A DNA stretch of 64,000 bases, taken from CAKZQX01 sp034435975 (GTDB lineage: Bacteria > Chloroflexota > Chloroflexia > Chloroflexales > Chloroflexaceae). The DNA lies in contig DAOTWD010000120.1 in assembly GCA_034435975.1 (NCBI GenBank), positions 31,141-95,140 of the forward strand, in the 5' to 3' direction. This document shows positions 18,219 through 27,111 of the stretch, piece after piece. Positions within the stretch are counted from its first letter, which is position 1, and each line of letters starts with the position of its first letter. The notes beneath the pieces were generated by a model. The model saw only the letters and a program-made list of their open reading frames with translations. It had not been told where the DNA came from and made no database searches. The translations under genes and the position numbers were made by a program.

Positions 18219-19112
18219 ATGAAGCATGTGCAACCCATTGACCGTCACATTCTCTTTCGCGCCGTCCGTAAATCACCTGGCCCGCGTCGTCGCTGGCACT
18301 GGGAGACATTAGCAATTCATGTCATCCTGGTTGGTGTCTGCCTGCTGGTACTCTTTCCGGTTTTTTATACCATCCTGACTTCATTGCGCCCGCCACGACT
18401 CGGCCTATCACGCACGTTCATTCCCGACACCTGGTATTTTGATCATTATATACGCCTGCTCTCCACACCACGCTTTCCACGCTACATTCTCAACAGCGCA
18501 ATTAACAGCCTGGGAGGAGCACTGATCACCACGGTGGTATCGGCACTGGCGGGCTATGCCTGTGTCCGTTACACCTTTCACGGACGTAGTCTCTTTCTGA
18601 TTTTTATCATGGGCATGCTGCTGCTGCCGGGACTGACGAACCTGATCCCACTTTACAAGCTGGCGAGCGACCTGGGTCTGCTTGATAGCTATCTGATCAT
18701 GATTGCAATCTACAGTGCGTATGGGGTGCCGTTCGGTATCTGGGTTATGAAGAGTTTTATCGAACGCATTCCTCGCGAACTGGAAGATGCGGCTGCTGTC
18801 GATGGTGCGTCGCCGCTGCAGATCATAGGGCATATTGTGCTACCACTGGCGCGCCCTGGACTGGTCGCAGTGTTTTTGTTAAATTTTGTCTACAACTGGA
18901 ATGACTTTTTGACTGCACTGATTATGTTGTCGAGTACGGCCATGAAAACGGCGACGGTCGGTCTGTTTGACTTTCAGAACCAGTTGACCGGCAACGAGAA
19001 TGAACTGCTGGCGGCAGCGTGTGTGATCATCATGTTGCCTGGACTTGTGGTATTCTTGATCGCCCGCAAAACCTTTCTGTGGGCAATGCTCGATGGTGCA
19101 GTCAAGGGTTGA
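18219..19112 (+). CDS. Sugar ABC transporter permease, MalG/UgpE type
   Basis: 297 residues with six membrane helices and the EAA loop ELEDAAAVDGASPLQIIGHI. It begins 13 bp after the first permease, behind a GAAGGAG ribosome site. No ATP-binding subunit follows: the next gene is an unrelated DUF554 protein. The importer must therefore borrow an MsmX-type ATPase encoded elsewhere, as many sugar importers of this class do. Confidence 0.92.
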   Translation: MKHVQPIDRHILFRAVRKSPGPRRRWHWETLAIHVILVGVCLLVLFPVFYTILTSLRPPRLGLSRTFIPDTWYFDHYIRLLSTPRFPRYILNSAINSLGGALITTVVSALAGYACVRYTFHGRSLFLIFIMGMLLLPGLTNLIPLYKLASDLGLLDSYLIMIAIYSAYGVPFGIWVMKSFIERIPRELEDAAAVDGASPLQIIGHIVLPLARPGLVAVFLLNFVYNWNDFLTALIMLSSTAMKTATVGLFDFQNQLTGNENELLAAACVIIMLPGLVVFLIARKTFLWAMLDGAVKG

Positions 19113-19270
19113 TAGCACCTCTCCTACAATACAGTGCCATATTGCCCACAGGTACCATGGTGAATCACACAGCACACAAAAGTAAAGTATGAACTCTGAT
19201 CCTTGATGTTTTTTGTGCTCTTCGTGTCCTTCGAGGTTTAACCCTAGATTGGTAGGATAACCCAACAACG

Positions 19271-19993
19271 ATGATAATTGGTACCTTGATCAATATTGGC
19301 GCGGTATTACTGGGAGGCACGATCGGGGTGCTGCTCGGAGCACGCCTGCCGGACAAGATACGCGATACAGTGATGAGCGGTCTCGGTCTGATGACGCTGG
19401 TACTGGGCATTGATATGGCCCTGCACAGCCAGAATGTACTGATTGTCATGGGCAGCGTGCTGCTGGGGGGCATTCTGGGCGAGTGGTGGCGCATCGAAGA
19501 TGGGTTAACGGCGGCGGGGCGCTGGCTCGAACGCCGCGTTCGACGTTCTGGTGCAGCAAGCGAGGGGCGGTCGATCACCAGGGCGTTTGTTACGACCAGC
19601 CTGGTCTTCTGCGTCGGGCCGTTAACCGTCGTTGGCTCAATTCTTGACGGGCTGACAGGCAACTATGAGCCGCTCGCGTTGAAGAGTATGCTCGATGGCT
19701 TTGCCGCACTGGCCTTTGGTGCCTCGCTCGGTCTGGGAGTTCTGTTTTCAGCCCTCACGATCCTCGTCTACCAGGGCGGGCTGAGTCTGCTGGCGCACGT
19801 TCTGGGATCCAATCTCATTCCTGTTACGGCTGAGACTCCGGCCGTGATTGAAATGAGCGCGACCGGTGGTGTACTGATTGTGGGTATTGGTCTGCTCTTG
19901 CTCGATCTGAAGCATATTCGTGTTGGCAATTTTCTACCAGCGATTGCCATTGCTCCAGTGGTTGTGGTGGTGTTGGAGCAGATTGGGCGTTAA
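19271..19993 (+). CDS. DUF554 membrane protein
   Basis: 240 residues with about seven hydrophobic helices. The opening GTLINIGAVLLGGTIGVLLG and the SILDGLTGNYEPLALKSMLDGFAA-like middle are characteristic of DUF554 (YdfK/YqgA-type) inner-membrane proteins, whose function is unknown. It follows the importer genes after 158 bp that contain a palindromic repeat (AGCACACAAAA near 19170 with TTTTTTGTGCT near 19210), so it may be a separate unit. Confidence 0.9.
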   Translation: MIIGTLINIGAVLLGGTIGVLLGARLPDKIRDTVMSGLGLMTLVLGIDMALHSQNVLIVMGSVLLGGILGEWWRIEDGLTAAGRWLERRVRRSGAASEGRSITRAFVTTSLVFCVGPLTVVGSILDGLTGNYEPLALKSMLDGFAALAFGASLGLGVLFSALTILVYQGGLSLLAHVLGSNLIPVTAETPAVIEMSATGGVLIVGIGLLLLDLKHIRVGNFLPAIAIAPVVVVVLEQIGR

Positions 19994-20096
19994 CTACTGC
20001 CTGCCTGGAAACAATGAGCAACGGGTAAGGGCCTGGTGTCGCCATATTTGTTTCTGGTTCCTCTATTCTATCGTCACTGCTGCCCTTGCCTGATGG

Positions 20097-21473
20097 TCAT
20101 TCCAACGTTCCCGTGTTATAGCGCTCTGCCCTCTCCAGAAGCTCTCGCACCGGATACCAGTGTGCCCGCACATCGCCTACCAGGTATAGCGAACCTGTTA
20201 CCAGAATCAAATCGTCGGGTGTGGCCGTACTGAGCGCAAACGTGAGTGCCTCCAGTGGATCGACAATGACATGCAACGCGCAGTCAGGAGCCAGCGCTGC
20301 GACGGCGACTGCCAACTGCTGCGGATCGGTCGGTGTCCACAGGTCACGCACACGAAAGGTCGTCACAATCAGCATATCAGTCCCGGCGAGCAGCGTGGGC
20401 AGGAGGTCTGCTACCGGTTTCCCTGACTTGAGCGCGAACACGACAATGCGCCGCCGACAAGCTGGCAGTGCTTGCAATGCAGCTATGGCCGCGCACAGCT
20501 TATCAGGATTATGCGCTCCGTCCAGCACAACAAGGGGACGTTTCTGCACAATCTCCATCCGTCCGGGTAACTGGACGGTACCTATTGCTTCTGGTATTGC
20601 TGCCGTGTTGGGTATCACCAGTGGCAACGCCGCGACTGCCGCTATGGCACAGGCAGCGTTCGCCCCCTGCATCAGGCCCGGCATCGCCAGTTTTACCCGG
20701 TGGTATGCATGTCCAGGAGCGTACACTGTCAGACTACCATCATCTGCCCATAGGTAGCCAAATTCTGCACCAAGTTGCCAGAGATGAGCACCTTGTGCTT
20801 GACAGTGTCGGGCAATAATCTGTTGTGCCTCGATCTGTTGTACGCCACTGATGACCTGCTGTCCAGGCTTGATGATACCGGCCTTTGCCTCGGTAATCGA
20901 AGCGATGGTGTTTCCTAAAATATCAGTGTGATCAAGGCCAATGTTGGTAATCACACTTACTGCTGCTGGTACTACATTGGTTGCATCGGTGGTACCGCCC
21001 AGGCCAACCTCTATGACAGCCACATCAACCGCTTCCTGCTGAAACAGGTACAGTGCCAGCGCCACCTGCACTTCAAAGAACGTTGGCGCACCGTATGGAT
21101 TGGTAGCCGCAACCTGAGCAATGGCGGGTTGTATTGCGTTCAGGCAGGCGACCAGACGTGAGGTGCTGACGATCTGCTGGTTGATATGATATCCTTCATT
21201 GAGTATCTGAAGCGGCGGTGAAAGGTGTAACCCCGTTCGGTAGCCAGCAGCAGTCAGAATTGCCGCCGCTATGGCCGCGGTTGAGCCTTTGCCGGCTGTA
21301 CCACCGACATGGATGAGCGGGTAGGTCTGCTGCGGATTGCCGAGCAATTCCAGCAGATGGGTTATGCGCTCCAGGCGCATGTTGGTCTCGGCACGGAACC
21401 GCACCGGGCCAATCAGTTGTGTCAGTGCTTGCTCAAACGCAGTGTAGCGTGCCAGAACATCTGGTGCTGCCAT
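20097..21473 (-). CDS. folC: Folylpolyglutamate/dihydrofolate synthase, FolC type (second in tandem)
   Basis: 458 residues, a Mur-ligase-fold enzyme that adds glutamate to dihydropteroate or folates using ATP. The P-loop HVGGTAGKGSTAA, the LSPPL loop, the EVGLGGTTDATN block, LDHTDILG and the C-terminal LDGAHNPDK and VTGSLYLVGDVR motifs are all present. Its ATG shares one base with the stop codon of the upstream paralogue, so the pair is co-translated. It matches canonical FolC more closely than the paralogue does and is the better candidate for the housekeeping enzyme. Confidence 0.93.
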   Translation of the reverse strand: MAAPDVLARYTAFEQALTQLIGPVRFRAETNMRLERITHLLELLGNPQQTYPLIHVGGTAGKGSTAAIAAAILTAAGYRTGLHLSPPLQILNEGYHINQQIVSTSRLVACLNAIQPAIAQVAATNPYGAPTFFEVQVALALYLFQQEAVDVAVIEVGLGGTTDATNVVPAAVSVITNIGLDHTDILGNTIASITEAKAGIIKPGQQVISGVQQIEAQQIIARHCQAQGAHLWQLGAEFGYLWADDGSLTVYAPGHAYHRVKLAMPGLMQGANAACAIAAVAALPLVIPNTAAIPEAIGTVQLPGRMEIVQKRPLVVLDGAHNPDKLCAAIAALQALPACRRRIVVFALKSGKPVADLLPTLLAGTDMLIVTTFRVRDLWTPTDPQQLAVAVAALAPDCALHVIVDPLEALTFALSTATPDDLILVTGSLYLVGDVRAHWYPVRELLERAERYNTGTLE

Positions 21474-22816
21474 CAGGTGCGACTGCCTTCAGCCTGCGTC
21501 TCTCTGACACGCCATCCGCAAGTCGCATTCAGCGTGCGCAGATAGGGGTCAGGGTTCAATATCTGGTCAATCATATAGGTTGAACCGGTCAGAATAATCA
21601 TATCTTCGGCGGCACGCATGGCCTGGGCGACAGCCAGCGCCTGCTGCGGTTCGGCAATCACGAGCAGCGGTACAGCGCTATGCACATCCTCCAGTTCGGC
21701 CCGCACCTGCCGGGCATCCCGGCTCTTGAACGCCGCGCCGGTCACGATCATCATTTTTGCCAGTGGAAGAAGCGGGGACAGGTTGGCCCGTACTGAGCGT
21801 TGTCCTGACACACCAACGACAAACAGCTTACCCACCTGTGGGAATTTCTGTTCGAGTTCGCGTGCCAGAGCGTCGATTTTGTCTGGATTGTGGGCAATGT
21901 CGGCATAGAGCCACTCACTGACCCGCCAGAAGCGTCCTGGAAACCGTAGCGATGCAAATGTCTGCACTACCTGCTGCGAGTCTATTTCGGGGTAGAAATG
22001 TTGTATCAGTGCCAACGCCAGCGCTGCATTCCACTGCTGATGGGTGGACGAGAGCAATGACGTATCCGGCAATTCCTCGCCATGCATGGCCGTTCGCAAC
22101 ACGCTCAGTCGCTCAACATCAGCGTGGTCAACCACATGCAACGGTGCATCCATGGCAGAACAGGCAGCCGCAATAAGCTGCAACGTTTCTGGTACACGCT
22201 CAGTGGTAAACAGTGGCACACCCTGCCGCGCAATGCCCACTTTGTCGAGCGCCCGCTGCCAGGTGGTGGCCCCCAGGAGATGCTCATGGTCACGGCCCAC
22301 ATTCGTCAGCGCCGTCGCTACCACCGTCAATGCCGTGGTCTGGTCATAACGTCCACCGATGCCGGTCTCGATTGCCGCCCACTCAACCTGGTGCCAGTCA
22401 AACAGCGTGAGAGCAATCAGAATACCAATCTCGTGGAAAGACAGGGTATGATGGGGGTTGGCAAGCGCCAGTTTGAGCGCATGTGGTTTGACGACTGTCT
22501 CCCATGCGGCGGTGACATCAGCGCGGGCAATAATGCGACCGGCAATACTGAAGCGTTCACAATAATCAAACAGATGTGGCCCGGTAAATGCCCCGGCTGG
22601 ACTGACCAGTTGCAACCCGGCTTCCAGTAGACGGCACGTGGAACCTTTACCGCTGGTACCGGCGATCTGGATCAGGCGGGTGGGATGGCCGTGTGGCCAG
22701 AGTGTGTGGATTGATTGACGTAGCAGTTCCTGTCGGCTGAGTCTGCTCAGAGACCACTGGGCATGATAGATCTGATCGACGGTGTTGTAATATTGGGCAT
22801 CAAACGCATCGTCCAT
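21473..22816 (-). CDS. FolC-like Mur ligase-fold synthase (first in tandem)
   Basis: 447 residues, paralogous to the gene downstream. It keeps the P-loop IAGTSGKGSTCR, TGPHLFDYCERF, ETGIGGRYDQTTAL, NVGRDHEHLLG, the AHNPDK metal/substrate loop and LTGSTYMIDQIL. Substitutions around the metal loops (GGRYD for GGRLD, NVGRDH for NIGLDH) make it the divergent member. It may be the dihydrofolate synthase partner of a split pair, or act on another substrate. A perfect AGGAGG ribosome site precedes the ATG. The tRNA-Lys terminator upstream (22935-22966) separates it from the tRNA. Confidence 0.87.
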   Translation of the reverse strand: MDDAFDAQYYNTVDQIYHAQWSLSRLSRQELLRQSIHTLWPHGHPTRLIQIAGTSGKGSTCRLLEAGLQLVSPAGAFTGPHLFDYCERFSIAGRIIARADVTAAWETVVKPHALKLALANPHHTLSFHEIGILIALTLFDWHQVEWAAIETGIGGRYDQTTALTVVATALTNVGRDHEHLLGATTWQRALDKVGIARQGVPLFTTERVPETLQLIAAACSAMDAPLHVVDHADVERLSVLRTAMHGEELPDTSLLSSTHQQWNAALALALIQHFYPEIDSQQVVQTFASLRFPGRFWRVSEWLYADIAHNPDKIDALARELEQKFPQVGKLFVVGVSGQRSVRANLSPLLPLAKMMIVTGAAFKSRDARQVRAELEDVHSAVPLLVIAEPQQALAVAQAMRAAEDMIILTGSTYMIDQILNPDPYLRTLNATCGWRVRETQAEGSRT

Positions 22817-22934
22817 AGCAACGCCTCCTGATGATTAGCGCCTGGAAGAAGTCAGCGCTGCAAAACGTGCGGCGCAATGTGCGATGCATGAAACGCACGG
22901 TGCGTTACAGATTGTTACTGCCTGTACGCAGACA

Positions 22935-22966
22935 AAGCGCCGAACGCTCAATGGCGTTCAGCGCTT
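22935..22966 (-). terminator. Terminator of tRNA-Lys
   Basis: On the minus strand AAGCGC-T-GAACGC pairs with GCGTTC-G-GCGCTT around a 6-nt loop, starting 4 bp past the tRNA 3' end; a T-rich stretch follows. Confidence 0.75.
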
Positions 22967-22969
22967 GAT

Positions 22970-23045
22970 TGGTAGGCCGTGTAGGACTCGAACCTACAAC
23001 CAGCTGATTAAGAGTCAGATGCTCTACCAATTGAGCTAACGGCCC
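22970..23045 (-). tRNA. tRNA-Lys (CUU anticodon)
   Basis: A 76-nt cloverleaf with encoded CCA; anticodon CTT at 23010-23012 in loop CTCTTAA. The D arm is GCTC-AATTGGTA-GAGC and the T arm GTAGG-TTCGAGT-CCTAC. Two pairs are weak: the first acceptor pair is G1-U72, and position 27-43 is a T-C mismatch. A promoter and a terminator frame it, so it is a single-gene unit. Confidence 0.96.
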
Positions 23046-23057
23046 GTAGATGGTTAG

Positions 23058-23086
23058 AGTATAGCATAGAACATGTCCTGATGCAA
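23058..23086 (-). promoter_or_regulatory. Promoter of tRNA-Lys
   Basis: TTGCAT, 17-bp spacer and TATACT on the minus strand, 13 bp before the mature tRNA 5' end. Confidence 0.75.
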
Positions 23087-23215
23087 TAGCGTGTGGCCTG
23101 GTAATTGATCTGGCGTGTTGAAAACGCCGTGTTACAATGACACCAATCAGTATTCACCATGGTATAATAGGCAATCTGGAGCCGGGATCTGTATACATGG
23201 TACAAGGAATAAACG

Positions 23216-24322
23216 ATGACCAATGAGCCGGGTCTATCGAATATGAGTGGCAAAGTTATGCCAGGTATGATCCGTGAAGTAGACGTTATGTCCATCCAGG
23301 CCAATCGTCATCAACCGCGTACCCATTTTGATGAACAGGCGCTGGATGAACTGGCTGCTTCTATTCGTGAACATGGTCTGATCCAACCGCTGATTGTCAC
23401 TGCGCATGCGAACGACCGCTATGAGTTAATTGCGGGAGAACGGCGCTGGCGGGCTGCCTGTCAGGCTGGCTTACGGTCTGTTCCGGTACTGGTGAAGGAT
23501 GCAACGCCGCAACAAATGCTAGAACTGGCACTGGTTGAGAATGTCCAGCGGGCCGATCTGAATCCGATCGAGGAAGGTCGTGCCTATCAAACACTGAAGG
23601 ATGAGTTTGGACTGAAGGACGAAGATGTAGCACAACGGGTCGGCAAGAGTCGCGTGGCAATTACCAATGCCCGACGCCTGATCCGTCTCAGCCCGGCGGC
23701 CCAACAGGCACTGGTGGATGGAACGATCAGTGCCGGGCATGGACGTGCGTTACTGCGGCTCGAGAATGCTATAGAACAGGCACAAGCGCTGGCACTTGTC
23801 GTGCAGCACGATCTCAGTGTGCGCGATATTGAACGAATTGCAGATCTCGCGTTGCACCGCCGTATTATTGCCAGCACTCGGCAGGCATTGCTGAAAGGAA
23901 CAATCAACGTTGCGCATGCCCTGGCACTGGTATCACTGGACGGTGCAGAGCAAGAGCTTATGTTGAAAGCAGTCATCCAACACCAGCTTGATGCACGTAT
24001 GACCGAACAACTATGTCGGCAGATTGCCAATGGTCTCCCTGTTGAGTGTACCCTGGAACCACTAACTGGGCAACGCGCAGATATTTCAGGCAATCAACTT
24101 GCACCACTATCTCTGTCCGATCTAGAACGGCATAATGACGGTAAAAGTGCACCCACACATACCTGTTCACCGGAAGATAAAGAAGCACAACATCTCTTTG
24201 AAGAAGTGCTGGGCACACCGGTACAGATCATACGTAACGGTCAAACCATTCGGTTAGTCATAACGATGTATAATGATGAGCAGGTTCAGAAGTTGTATGA
24301 CTTGCTGGCAAGTGCGGTATAG
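23216..24322 (+). CDS. parB: ParB/Spo0J-family partition protein (orphan)
   Basis: 368 residues. ParB is a CTP-dependent clamp that loads at parS and organises the chromosome origin region. The N-terminal CTPase/ParB domain has NRHQPRTHFDEQALDELAAS, LIVTAHANDRYELIAGERRWRA and ENVQRADLNPIEEG; a helix-turn-helix follows with DVAQRVGKSRVAITNARRL and ISAGHGRALL. A second, similar ISAGHGRALLRLE-like block (INVAHALALVSLD) shows internal duplication, and the protein is longer than usual. The C-terminal dimerisation segment ends in YDLLASAV. No parA is adjacent. A perfect TATAAT is at 23163-23168 upstream and a parS-like site just downstream. Confidence 0.9.
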   Translation: MTNEPGLSNMSGKVMPGMIREVDVMSIQANRHQPRTHFDEQALDELAASIREHGLIQPLIVTAHANDRYELIAGERRWRAACQAGLRSVPVLVKDATPQQMLELALVENVQRADLNPIEEGRAYQTLKDEFGLKDEDVAQRVGKSRVAITNARRLIRLSPAAQQALVDGTISAGHGRALLRLENAIEQAQALALVVQHDLSVRDIERIADLALHRRIIASTRQALLKGTINVAHALALVSLDGAEQELMLKAVIQHQLDARMTEQLCRQIANGLPVECTLEPLTGQRADISGNQLAPLSLSDLERHNDGKSAPTHTCSPEDKEAQHLFEEVLGTPVQIIRNGQTIRLVITMYNDEQVQKLYDLLASAV

Positions 24323-24345
24323 AATTGATAACGTCCTCATGTTTG

Positions 24346-24361
24346 TGTAAAACGTGAAACA
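24346..24361. promoter_or_regulatory. parS-like site
   Basis: TGTAAAACGTGAAACA matches the bacterial parS consensus TGTTTCACGTGAAACA at 13 of 16 positions, with a perfect right half. It lies 24 bp past the parB stop codon. The left half deviates at three positions, so it could be a weak site or chance. Confidence 0.4.
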
Positions 24362-24375
24362 CTGATGGCAGGCTT

Positions 24376-25296
24376 ATGGCGTTGATTGTTGCTTTTGGGA
24401 ATCCGGTCTATGATGATATTACCACGCCATATGTGACAACCGGTGGGCGTGTCCTTTCGGGATGTTCTACCAATGGCTGCCTGGCACTTACGCGCCTTGG
24501 TCATCAGACGACCCTGGTTGGTGGCATTGGCCCGGACTATCATCAGCGCTTTCTGGAAGATATGCAGCGTTATCACGTGGCTACCAGGTTGCAACCTTCG
24601 GCCCAAACGGGTGGATTTCGTCTCATCTATGATGCACACGGGGATCGTACACTTGACCTGCTGGGTCAGGCCGATGTGATTACGCTGGTACCTGATGTAT
24701 GCGCCAATGCGGCAGCGATCATTATTGGGCCTGTCCTCCAAGAAACACCACTGCAGTTAATCAAGCGCATACGGGCAACCAGTACCGCTCCTTTATTGCT
24801 TGATCCACAGGGCTTGTTGCGACGCATAGGCGCAGATGGGCGCGTAGAACACGTTGCGAACCCGGAAATGCACGCGATCGCGCCCTTATGTACCGTGATT
24901 AAGGCAAATGAAATCGAGGCACGTGTCCTGACAGGTATCGATCCGCGCCAGGAACCTTGCAAAGCAGTACAACAGGTGCGCACCCTGGGATGCCAGATTG
25001 CGATTGTCACACTGGCCGAACTAGGTTCTATTATTGATGATGGGACGCGTCAGTATCGTATTCCAGCCTACACAACATTGGCACATGACTCAACGGGAGC
25101 GGGTGATACGTATATGGCAGGGTTTCTCCATGCCTATCTACACAACCCTGCCGATCTCTTTGTTGCAGGCTGTACTGGATCAGCCACGGCTTCAATCTGG
25201 ATTGAGCATACCGGGCCAGATGCGCCGGTGACCATGGCAGAGGTGATGCGTCGTACCGCTATACTGGTATCTCATCATCACAATGGTGGGTCATAG
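24376..25296 (+). CDS. PfkB-family carbohydrate kinase
   Basis: 306 residues, a ribokinase-fold kinase. The first motif (GGRVLSGCSTNGCLALTRLG) is a variant of the usual GGxxxNxA sugar site and the second, DSTGAGDTYMAGF, contains the catalytic Asp. The substrate is not evident. The gene lies between parB and a CDP-alcohol phosphatidyltransferase, 45 bp upstream of the latter, so an inositol kinase or other polyol kinase feeding phospholipid headgroup synthesis is a reasonable guess, not shown by the sequence. Confidence 0.85.
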   Translation: MALIVAFGNPVYDDITTPYVTTGGRVLSGCSTNGCLALTRLGHQTTLVGGIGPDYHQRFLEDMQRYHVATRLQPSAQTGGFRLIYDAHGDRTLDLLGQADVITLVPDVCANAAAIIIGPVLQETPLQLIKRIRATSTAPLLLDPQGLLRRIGADGRVEHVANPEMHAIAPLCTVIKANEIEARVLTGIDPRQEPCKAVQQVRTLGCQIAIVTLAELGSIIDDGTRQYRIPAYTTLAHDSTGAGDTYMAGFLHAYLHNPADLFVAGCTGSATASIWIEHTGPDAPVTMAEVMRRTAILVSHHHNGGS

Positions 25297-25341
25297 TAAG
25301 CCAGAAGTAATACTGCCCCTGTTTCTTGGGAGAAAAAACCA

Positions 25342-25974
25342 ATGATGCCAATTCTTGCTCGCTTTCGCCAGTTCTACGAACAGGTTTCCGTACCCCTGGG
25401 TCATTTATGCTTACGTCTGGGCTTCACACCGGATATGTTGACCTACACGAGCCTCGGGTTGAGCGCAATAGCGGCGTATAGTCTTGCTCAACAGGCATAT
25501 CTGTGGGGGATAGGATTGATCCTGCTGGTGGGACTGGCCGATATGCTGGATGGGGCCACCGCACGTGCGGGTGGCACAGCCAGCGCCTATGGCACCGTGC
25601 TGGATCATGTGGTAGATCGCTATGCTGAGTTTTTTATACTCAGTGGTGTTCTGCTCAGTGGTGCTGTAGAGTCAGTGTGGGTGCTATTTGCGCTGTTTGG
25701 AATGATTATGGCCAGTTATGTGCGTGCCCGCGCTGAGTCGACAGGCAAGCTTTCTTCTTGTAACGTCGGGTTCGCTGGTCGCCAGGAGAAGTTGAGCATA
25801 CTCCTGCTGGGTCTGCTGGCTCAGTCATGGTATCCAGCACTGGGAATCTTGCAGTGGTCAGTAATTATGATCGGGATTGTCTCCCATATTACGGCTATTC
25901 AGCGTCTGATCCATACGCGTCGTATGTTGATCGGGCTGCGACCACAACGCAGGCTAGATAAACGCATTGTTTAA
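25342..25974 (+). CDS. CDP-alcohol phosphatidyltransferase (inositol-phosphate type suspected)
   Basis: 210 residues with about six membrane helices. The family motif DxxDGxxARxxxxxxxxGxxxDxxxD is intact as DMLDGATARAGG followed by GTVLDHVVDR. The enzyme transfers a diacylglycerol phosphate unit from CDP-diacylglycerol to an alcohol in the cytoplasmic membrane. The SYVRARAESTGK segment followed by GFAGRQEKLSILLLGLL recalls archaeal and actinobacterial phosphatidylinositol-phosphate synthases more than PgsA. A TTGGGAGAA ribosome site precedes the ATG. It is probably co-transcribed with the PfkB kinase. Confidence 0.88.
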   Translation: MMPILARFRQFYEQVSVPLGHLCLRLGFTPDMLTYTSLGLSAIAAYSLAQQAYLWGIGLILLVGLADMLDGATARAGGTASAYGTVLDHVVDRYAEFFILSGVLLSGAVESVWVLFALFGMIMASYVRARAESTGKLSSCNVGFAGRQEKLSILLLGLLAQSWYPALGILQWSVIMIGIVSHITAIQRLIHTRRMLIGLRPQRRLDKRIV

Positions 25975-26141
25975 GATATTGTTTGAAACGAATGTGCATG
26001 TTCCGTTGGGAGGAACTCGGAAGTGTTCCACCAGGATGGGCTATGCGCATAGACTCTGGGCTGGTGCCACCACTTTAATTTTATGTTGGTACCAGCACGA
26101 CTGTCGATGACAATAACAGTTAAGTAGGAAGTGAGGCATAT

Positions 26142-26444
26142 ATGGCGCTGACCCGGGCGGATGTTGAACACGTGGCACGGTTGGCCCGTCTGCAATTGCC
26201 AACCAGTGAGCTTGAACGTATGCGGGAGCAGCTATCAGCTATTCTGGACTATATGACGATGTTGCAGGAAGTCGATGTCGCAGGCATACCGCCCACTGCA
26301 CAGGTAACGGGTCTATCCAGCGTGATGCGCCCCGACGAGATACAGCCGAATTTATCGCAGGCACAGGCGTTACAAAATGCCCCCGATCATTCTGCGGGTA
26401 TGTTTCGAGTCAAGGCGGTTTTTGAGGATGAGAGTACTGGATGA
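26142..26444 (+). CDS. gatC: Aspartyl/glutamyl-tRNA amidotransferase subunit C
   Basis: 100 residues, the usual size. GatC holds GatA and GatB together in the amidotransferase that converts Glu-tRNA(Gln) or Asp-tRNA(Asn) to the amide form. The N-terminal VEHVARLARLQL, the central LQEVDV and the MRPDE motif are characteristic, as is the C-terminal FRVKAV. gatA and gatB are not in the window. Because asnS is present 0.8 kb away, the likely task here is Gln-tRNA formation. Confidence 0.93.
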   Translation: MALTRADVEHVARLARLQLPTSELERMREQLSAILDYMTMLQEVDVAGIPPTAQVTGLSSVMRPDEIQPNLSQAQALQNAPDHSAGMFRVKAVFEDESTG

Positions 26445-26631
26445 CCGGGTTTGCAACACTCTATCCTGAAAGAACGTCATACAGATAATCTATACAGATC
26501 GTGTGATACTATCGCAGAACAATGCAGAGAGCGCAGAATAATAAGCATCTGTTCTCCCTCTGCGTCAGGTCTTGTTGGAAACTCCGGAGATAGCAACGCA
26601 TGCGGATTGGGTAAATCTGAGAGAGGAACAT

Positions 26632-27111
26632 ATGCAAAACGGAAATAGTGGTAACAACTATACAACCGAGAATCGAGACACGAACAAGCGTGGCTACAAT
26701 AGCGGAAATTATATGACCATTGGTAGCTTTCAGGTCAAGCCTGTATATGTCTATATCGCAGTAGCGGCAGCAATTATGCTCCTCGTGGCGTTTATCTTAA
26801 GCCTGTTGCAAGCAAAGCTCACGTTGCATTTTGGCCTTATTGCAGGCACGTTGCTGCTACTGGCTAATGTACGTGAGTTGCTTGGCTATACGTATGGGCA
26901 GCATAACAGCACAGCGCTGCTAAACTGTATTGTGGGTGCTTCACTGTTATTCGCCTGGCTAACCGCGTTCGGTGCGTTGTTCTGGTTACCAGCACTGGCA
27001 TTGATTGCTGTGGCTATCCCACTGGTGATGAGCCGCACCTCGGTCTACTCAACGTATGTACAGGTTGGTCGTACCGCATTCAACACGATCCGCCGTGCTA
27101 TTGGTCGCTAA
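26632..27111 (+). CDS. Small four-helix membrane protein, unknown function
   Basis: 159 residues. A polar, Asn/Gly-rich N-terminus of about 35 residues is followed by four hydrophobic helices (about 37-60, 63-80, 88-103 and 105-122) and a basic C-terminal tail ending in TIRRAIGR. The chosen ATG has a GAGGAA site 3-8 nt upstream; an earlier in-frame start (26572) adds residues without support. The gap before it carries a GCAGAG/CTCTGC palindrome (about 26530-26566). No family was recognised. Confidence 0.75.
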   Translation: MQNGNSGNNYTTENRDTNKRGYNSGNYMTIGSFQVKPVYVYIAVAAAIMLLVAFILSLLQAKLTLHFGLIAGTLLLLANVRELLGYTYGQHNSTALLNCIVGASLLFAWLTAFGALFWLPALALIAVAIPLVMSRTSVYSTYVQVGRTAFNTIRRAIGR

